Source: CAYQTO01 sp964420455 (GTDB taxonomy: Bacteria > Sumerlaeota > Sumerlaeia > SLMS01). Taken from it: 7,973 nucleotides of DNA. Below are positions 4,496-7,973 of the stretch, piece by piece. Location of the stretch: positions 1 to 7,973 of the forward strand of contig CAYQTO010000164.1 of NCBI GenBank assembly GCA_964420455.1, read 5' to 3'. Under the pieces are notes generated by a model that had not been told where the DNA came from, searched no databases, and saw only the letters and a list, made by a program, of their open reading frames with translations. The stretch's first letter is position 1. Each line of letters starts with the position of its first letter. The position numbers and the translations under genes were made by a program.

Positions 4496-7186
4496 ATGAT
4501 GCCACGATTTTTGCCGCTCCTTCTTGCCCTCCTGACCCTGACCAGTTTCCGGGCCAGTGCCCAGAACGCGCCCCCCGAAGTCACCCTCCACGATGTCCTC
4601 GCCGAGAATAACGCGAGCGCCGTCGACCAGCTCGGGCCGGTCCTCCTCGAGCCCATGACCGACTTCGCCCAGATCCCCAACGACTTCTGGACCATGGCCA
4701 CCTACGGCGACTGGCTCCTCAAGAACGACCTCGCGGGCCTCGCCATCAGCAAGATCGTCCCGAACGATCCCTTTCGCTCTGGCGTCGTCCTCGACATCTT
4801 TCCCAACGCCGCCGCGCCCGAGGATTTCCAAATCCTTACCCAGACCACCAGCGCCCGTGCCACCAAGCCCACCATCCAGTATGACACCACCCGGACGGGG
4901 GAATCGCCGGAGGGTGGGCGCGTGCTGACCATGTTTGGTCGCGAAACCACCGTCGGCAACGTCACGGTCGAGACCTCCTATCGGATGGAGAAGGACTGGC
5001 CGGGCGTTCTCGCTCGGACCGTTCTGCGAAACAACGGCACCAGTCCGGTCACGATCCCCGGCTTCGCCGACTACATCTCCTTTGGGGGGATGACCCCGTT
5101 TGTGAGCGGCTCCGGATACATGACGACGCAGGGACTGGTGGAAAACTGCGAGTTTGTGTTCGGCCGCCGGTTCGATTCCTACGTTATGGTGATGCCCGTG
5201 GAGGGTCTGTTCTCCTTCCGCAACAATGGGCAGTTTGCGACGGCGATGTACGGGAGTGAATTCCAGCTGGCCCCGGAGGCGGAGCGCGCCTTCGAACGGT
5301 GGGTCGTCACCGCCAGCGGTGATCCGGGCGAGTTGTTCTCGTTCGTGCTCCAGCAGGGGGGAGCCCAGTCCCACGGGCACCTGGCGGGTCGGGTGAAGGA
5401 GGAGGTCGTCCTCCCCGATGGCAGCGTGGTGGAGTCGGAGTTCGTGGAGGGCGCCGAAGTCCGCGTGAGCGTGGTCAAGCGCCCGGACCTTCCGGGCGAC
5501 TATACGCTCCGGCCGTATATCTTCACGGTCACCGACGCCTCGGGCAATTACCGCATCGCCGTGCCGCCGGGCGAGTACCAGCTGACGCCGACCACCCGGT
5601 CGCGCTTTGGCGAGGGGACCAACGTGGCCCTCCGTGTGGACGCGGGGCGCACCAAGGCGGCGGACCTCCCGGTGACCCAGCCCTCCCGCGTTGTCTATAC
5701 GCTGACGGACGCCGCCAGCGGCCAGCCGATGCCCGGAAAGATCACCTTCGAGCCCCTCCGCGGCACCGAGACCCCCTACTTCGGCCCGCCGGGACGCCTC
5801 GAAAGCTCCAACACCGTCTATACGATCAACGGCCGCGGCTCCATCGAGGTCCCCGAGGGGAACTATCGCGTCATTGCCTCCCGCGGGAACGAGTACCACA
5901 TCGAGGAAAAGCGCCTGCGCGTGACCCGCGGGCGGACCCAGGACGTCACTTTCGCCCTTGAGCGTGCCTTCGAAAGTCCCGGCTGGATCGCGGCGGACCT
6001 CGGCGTCATGACCAACGCCTCGAGCCATTCCCGCATCTCCCCCGCCGACCGCATCGTCACCGCCGTCGCCGAGGGCGTCGAGTGGCTCGTCACCGCCGAC
6101 CTCGAAACGATCACCGATCTTTCCGACGCCGTCCGGCAGCTCCGCCTCGGCGACATGATCAAGACCTCCCAGGGACTGCGCATCTCCTCCACCGTCGACG
6201 ACGGCCGCGGCGAGTTCCTTCTCTTCCCCACGGAAATCTGCTCAGTGCCGCCCTCGGTCGAGGACATCCTCCAGACATCGACCCCCGTCGAGGCGGCCGA
6301 TCGCATCCGGGCGCTCTGTCCCCAGGCGGTCCTCGTTGCCTCGCGCCCCCTCTTCCCGCTCCTTGGACTCCTCTCCAACAAGGGTTACGACTGGGTCCAG
6401 GGCACCCGGCCGGAAAGCCTCGACCCTTTCCCCGACATCGATGCCATGCAGGTTTGGGAAGGCAAGCGCCAGCCCCTCCTCTTCCAATCGGTCATTGCGT
6501 GGAACTATACGATGGCCAAGACCGGCGAGCGCATCGTGCCCGTCGCCAACAGTCTCTCCGCGGGGACCTACAACGAGGAGCCGGGATACCCCCGGGTGTA
6601 TATCAGGACAGACACCGAGGAGGTGTCGGAACTCGATCCGAAGGAACTGGCGGAATCGATCCGCGAGGGTCGGGTGGTGATTACCAACGGGCCGTTTGTG
6701 GACGTGAAGGTCAACGGCCAGGGCCCGGGCTCGACGGTGATCGACACGGATGGGTCGGTGGACGTGGAGTTGCAGGTCTTTACGCCGAACTGGGCCAACG
6801 TGGCCTCGGTGTCGATCGAGCTCAACGGCCGCTTTGTCCGCAAGTTCGTCTTCCCGGCGGGGTCCGTCGACCCGATGGCGGGGCGCATCCAGCCGCGTCC
6901 CGGCGAGGAAGAGGAGGACCAGGTACGGTCGATTCGCGTCAGCAAGGACTCGATCCTGACGATCAACGTGCAGGGCGACCCCACCCTACCGCAGGATCCG
7001 GTCAACCCCCTCAGCCTGCCCACCAACAATCCCAACGTGCCCCAGGGCCAGTACACCTACGCCCTGACTGGCCCGATCTACATCGATGCGGACGGCGACG
7101 GGCTCGTGAACCCGGACCTCTCGATCTTCACCCGCCAGCCCGACGAGATCGACAACGCCGGCGAGGAGGAAGTGCCCCCGTTCTGA
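4496..7186 (+). CDS. Large exported CehA/McbA-like protein with degenerate PHP domain
   Basis: The product has 896 residues from the ATG at 4496 (914 from the ATG at 4442). The N-terminus MPRF, a run of Leu, then ASA|QN is a typical Sec signal peptide with cleavage near residue 22, which is why I prefer 4496/4499. Residues of about 27-290 are beta-rich and not recognised. About 293-390 and 401-490 form two carboxypeptidase-regulatory-like beta modules (TDASGNYRIAVPPGEYQL; VPEGNYRVIASRGNEYHIEE). From about 496 (PGWIAADL) to 745 (VITNGPFVDV) the layout follows CehA/McbA PHP-type metallohydrolases, including DAMQVWEGK, GYPRVYIR and LDPKELAESIREGRV. The C-terminus has DADGDG (864-869), common at the end of such proteins. 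The usual metal ligands are replaced: DLHxH is DLGVM (501-505), TDH is ADL (534-536), NHPR is ASRP (615-618) and the SD.H motif is SLSA (686-689). Hydrolase activity is therefore doubtful. The aldolase gene follows 20 bases later. Confidence 0.8.
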   Translation: MMPRFLPLLLALLTLTSFRASAQNAPPEVTLHDVLAENNASAVDQLGPVLLEPMTDFAQIPNDFWTMATYGDWLLKNDLAGLAISKIVPNDPFRSGVVLDIFPNAAAPEDFQILTQTTSARATKPTIQYDTTRTGESPEGGRVLTMFGRETTVGNVTVETSYRMEKDWPGVLARTVLRNNGTSPVTIPGFADYISFGGMTPFVSGSGYMTTQGLVENCEFVFGRRFDSYVMVMPVEGLFSFRNNGQFATAMYGSEFQLAPEAERAFERWVVTASGDPGELFSFVLQQGGAQSHGHLAGRVKEEVVLPDGSVVESEFVEGAEVRVSVVKRPDLPGDYTLRPYIFTVTDASGNYRIAVPPGEYQLTPTTRSRFGEGTNVALRVDAGRTKAADLPVTQPSRVVYTLTDAASGQPMPGKITFEPLRGTETPYFGPPGRLESSNTVYTINGRGSIEVPEGNYRVIASRGNEYHIEEKRLRVTRGRTQDVTFALERAFESPGWIAADLGVMTNASSHSRISPADRIVTAVAEGVEWLVTADLETITDLSDAVRQLRLGDMIKTSQGLRISSTVDDGRGEFLLFPTEICSVPPSVEDILQTSTPVEAADRIRALCPQAVLVASRPLFPLLGLLSNKGYDWVQGTRPESLDPFPDIDAMQVWEGKRQPLLFQSVIAWNYTMAKTGERIVPVANSLSAGTYNEEPGYPRVYIRTDTEEVSELDPKELAESIREGRVVITNGPFVDVKVNGQGPGSTVIDTDGSVDVELQVFTPNWANVASVSIELNGRFVRKFVFPAGSVDPMAGRIQPRPGEEEEDQVRSIRVSKDSILTINVQGDPTLPQDPVNPLSLPTNNPNVPQGQYTYALTGPIYIDADGDGLVNPDLSIFTRQPDEIDNAGEEEVPPF
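5984..6712 (+). other. Degenerate PHP (CehA/McbA-type) domain within the exported protein
   Basis: This segment codes for the part of the exported protein that follows the layout of CehA/McbA PHP metallohydrolases. The altered ligand motifs are at 5996-6013 (DLGVMT), 6095-6106 (ADLE), 6179-6181 (Arg where the G.E.TT Glu is expected), 6212-6214 (Glu where the GHF His is expected), 6338-6349 (ASRP) and 6545-6562 (ANSLSA). The surrounding framework, such as DRIVTAVAEGVEWLVTAD, DAMQVWEGK, GYPRVYIR and VVITNGPF, is intact and the frame is unbroken. This is substitution, not decay by frameshift. The family pattern is recalled, not aligned. Confidence 0.65.
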
Positions 7187-7206
7187 CCGGGAGCGAATAG
7201 CCTCAA

Positions 7207-7973
7207 ATGCCCACCGAGCAAGACATCCGCGACGCCTTCTGCGAGATCGGCCGCCGCGTTTGGCAGCGCCAGTTCGTCGCCGCCAACGACGGCAATTTCT
7301 CCTACCGCCTCGACGAGGACCGAATCATCTGCACCCCCACCAATGTCTCGAAGGGCTTCATGAGGCCGGAGGAGATGGCGGTGGTGAACCTCGCCGGCGA
7401 GCAGCTCTCCGGGCCGCGACGGACAACGTCGGAAATTCGCCTCCATCTCTATATTTATAGACACCGGCCCGACGTGCGGTCCGTCGTCCACGTGCACCCA
7501 CCGCATGCAACCGCCTTCGCCGTGGCGCGACGAGCCCTGCCCAAGGGCATCCTCCCCGAGGTCGAGCTTTTCCTCGGCGAAATCCCCATGGCCCCCTACG
7601 CCATGACCGGCACGTGGGACTTCGCCGCAACCATCGGACCCTGGGTGGCCAACCACGACGCCTTTCTGCTCGCCAGTCACGGCGCCGTGACTGCCGGAGC
7701 GGACCCCTTCGACGCGTATTACCGGATGGAGACGCTCGACCAGTTCTGCCGGATTCTGCTGCTGGCGGGCCAGCTCGGCGGTTGGGAGCGGCTCACGCGC
7801 GAGGAGGTGGAGGAACTGATCGCCCTCAAGCGCCGCGCCGGCATTGCGGATCCGCGCCCGGCCGGCAGCGACCCCCGCACGGAAGAATGCGCCACCGCCC
7901 CGGCGAGGGAAGCACCATCGGGCGTCTATACGCCCGACGAGGCGCCGCTCCACGACTCGCCCAAGCATGGCAC
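7207..7973 (+). CDS. Class II aldolase/adducin-family protein (FucA/AraD type), partial at the right edge
   Basis: This family comprises zinc-dependent aldolases and epimerases acting on phosphorylated sugars such as fuculose-1-phosphate or ribulose-5-phosphate in the cytoplasm. The frame runs from ATG 7207 to the window edge without a stop, 255 codons. Motifs: NDGNFSYR (27-34) and TPTNVSKG (42-49), which form the phosphate-binding loops; SEIRLH with the catalytic Glu76; HVHP with zinc ligands His95 and His97; SHGAV with the third ligand His158. Relative to E. coli FucA (Glu73, His92, His94, His155) every position is offset by exactly three, so the active site is complete. The conserved domain seems to end near residue 215. 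A tail rich in Pro, Ala and acidic residues follows, with no clear fold. It lies 20 bases after the exported PHP-like gene, with only a weak GGGAG upstream, and is probably co-transcribed. The substrate cannot be told from this sequence. Confidence 0.9.
   Translation, partial: MPTEQDIRDAFCEIGRRVWQRQFVAANDGNFSYRLDEDRIICTPTNVSKGFMRPEEMAVVNLAGEQLSGPRRTTSEIRLHLYIYRHRPDVRSVVHVHPPHATAFAVARRALPKGILPEVELFLGEIPMAPYAMTGTWDFAATIGPWVANHDAFLLASHGAVTAGADPFDAYYRMETLDQFCRILLLAGQLGGWERLTREEVEELIALKRRAGIADPRPAGSDPRTEECATAPAREAPSGVYTPDEAPLHDSPKHG

Noticed and set aside
4424..6028. Minus-strand open frame of 534 codons antisense to the secreted protein gene
   Set aside because: It is a shadow of the strongly GC3-biased plus-strand gene. 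The translation is low-complexity, rich in G, R, H and D, with no recognisable motif, while the plus strand has a signal peptide and domain motifs.
6082..7200. Plus-strand frame of 372 codons overlapping the secreted protein's 3' half
   Set aside because: Its product is a string of Arg, Pro, Gly and His, typical of an off-frame translation of GC-rich coding DNA.
7078..7968. Minus-strand frame of 296 codons opposite the aldolase
   Set aside because: The plus-strand frame has a complete class II aldolase active site in the correct register; the antisense frame is a shadow.

Overview
The window is high-GC, densely packed bacterial chromosome with no RNA genes, mobile elements, CRISPR arrays or phage signals that I can see. 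The MEP isoprenoid gene, a UbiE/UbiX quinone pair, weak or absent Shine-Dalgarno sequences before most starts, and a large secreted CehA/McbA-type protein with carboxypeptidase-regulatory modules would suit a Gram-negative environmental bacterium. A lineage of the PVC or Sumerlaeota kind is possible, but that is inference; nothing here fixes the taxon.

Layout, left to right. Positions 1-1643 (+) hold the end of a cell-surface polysaccharide cluster: a possible tail of an upstream gene, a family-2 glycosyltransferase, and a left-handed beta-helix (hexapeptide) acyltransferase whose start overlaps the glycosyltransferase stop by 8 bases. After a 95-base gap comes dxr (1739-2909, +), encoding DXP reductoisomerase. 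It is split by a frameshift near 1900: the N-terminal Rossmann start is in one frame and the rest of the enzyme in another. The dxr stop and the stop of the convergent ubiX gene lie in the same CTAG palindrome (2906-2909). On the minus strand ubiE (menaquinone/ubiquinone C-methyltransferase) runs into ubiX (prenyl-FMN synthase) with a 17-base overlap. They are a translationally coupled quinone-biosynthesis pair, read from about 4301 down to 2906.

A divergent non-coding stretch of about 195 bases (4302-4495) separates ubiE from a plus-strand pair. The first gene encodes an exported protein of about 896 residues: signal peptide, a beta-rich N-terminal region, two carboxypeptidase-regulatory-like modules, then a CehA/McbA-type PHP domain. 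By my reading, essentially every metal-binding residue of that PHP domain has been replaced, so it looks like a secreted pseudo-enzyme. The second gene, 20 bases downstream, is a class II (FucA/AraD-type) aldolase with a complete zinc and catalytic site. It runs off the right edge.

The most notable observations are the degenerate PHP domain and its pairing with an intact aldolase, and the frameshift in an otherwise perfectly conserved, normally essential dxr.
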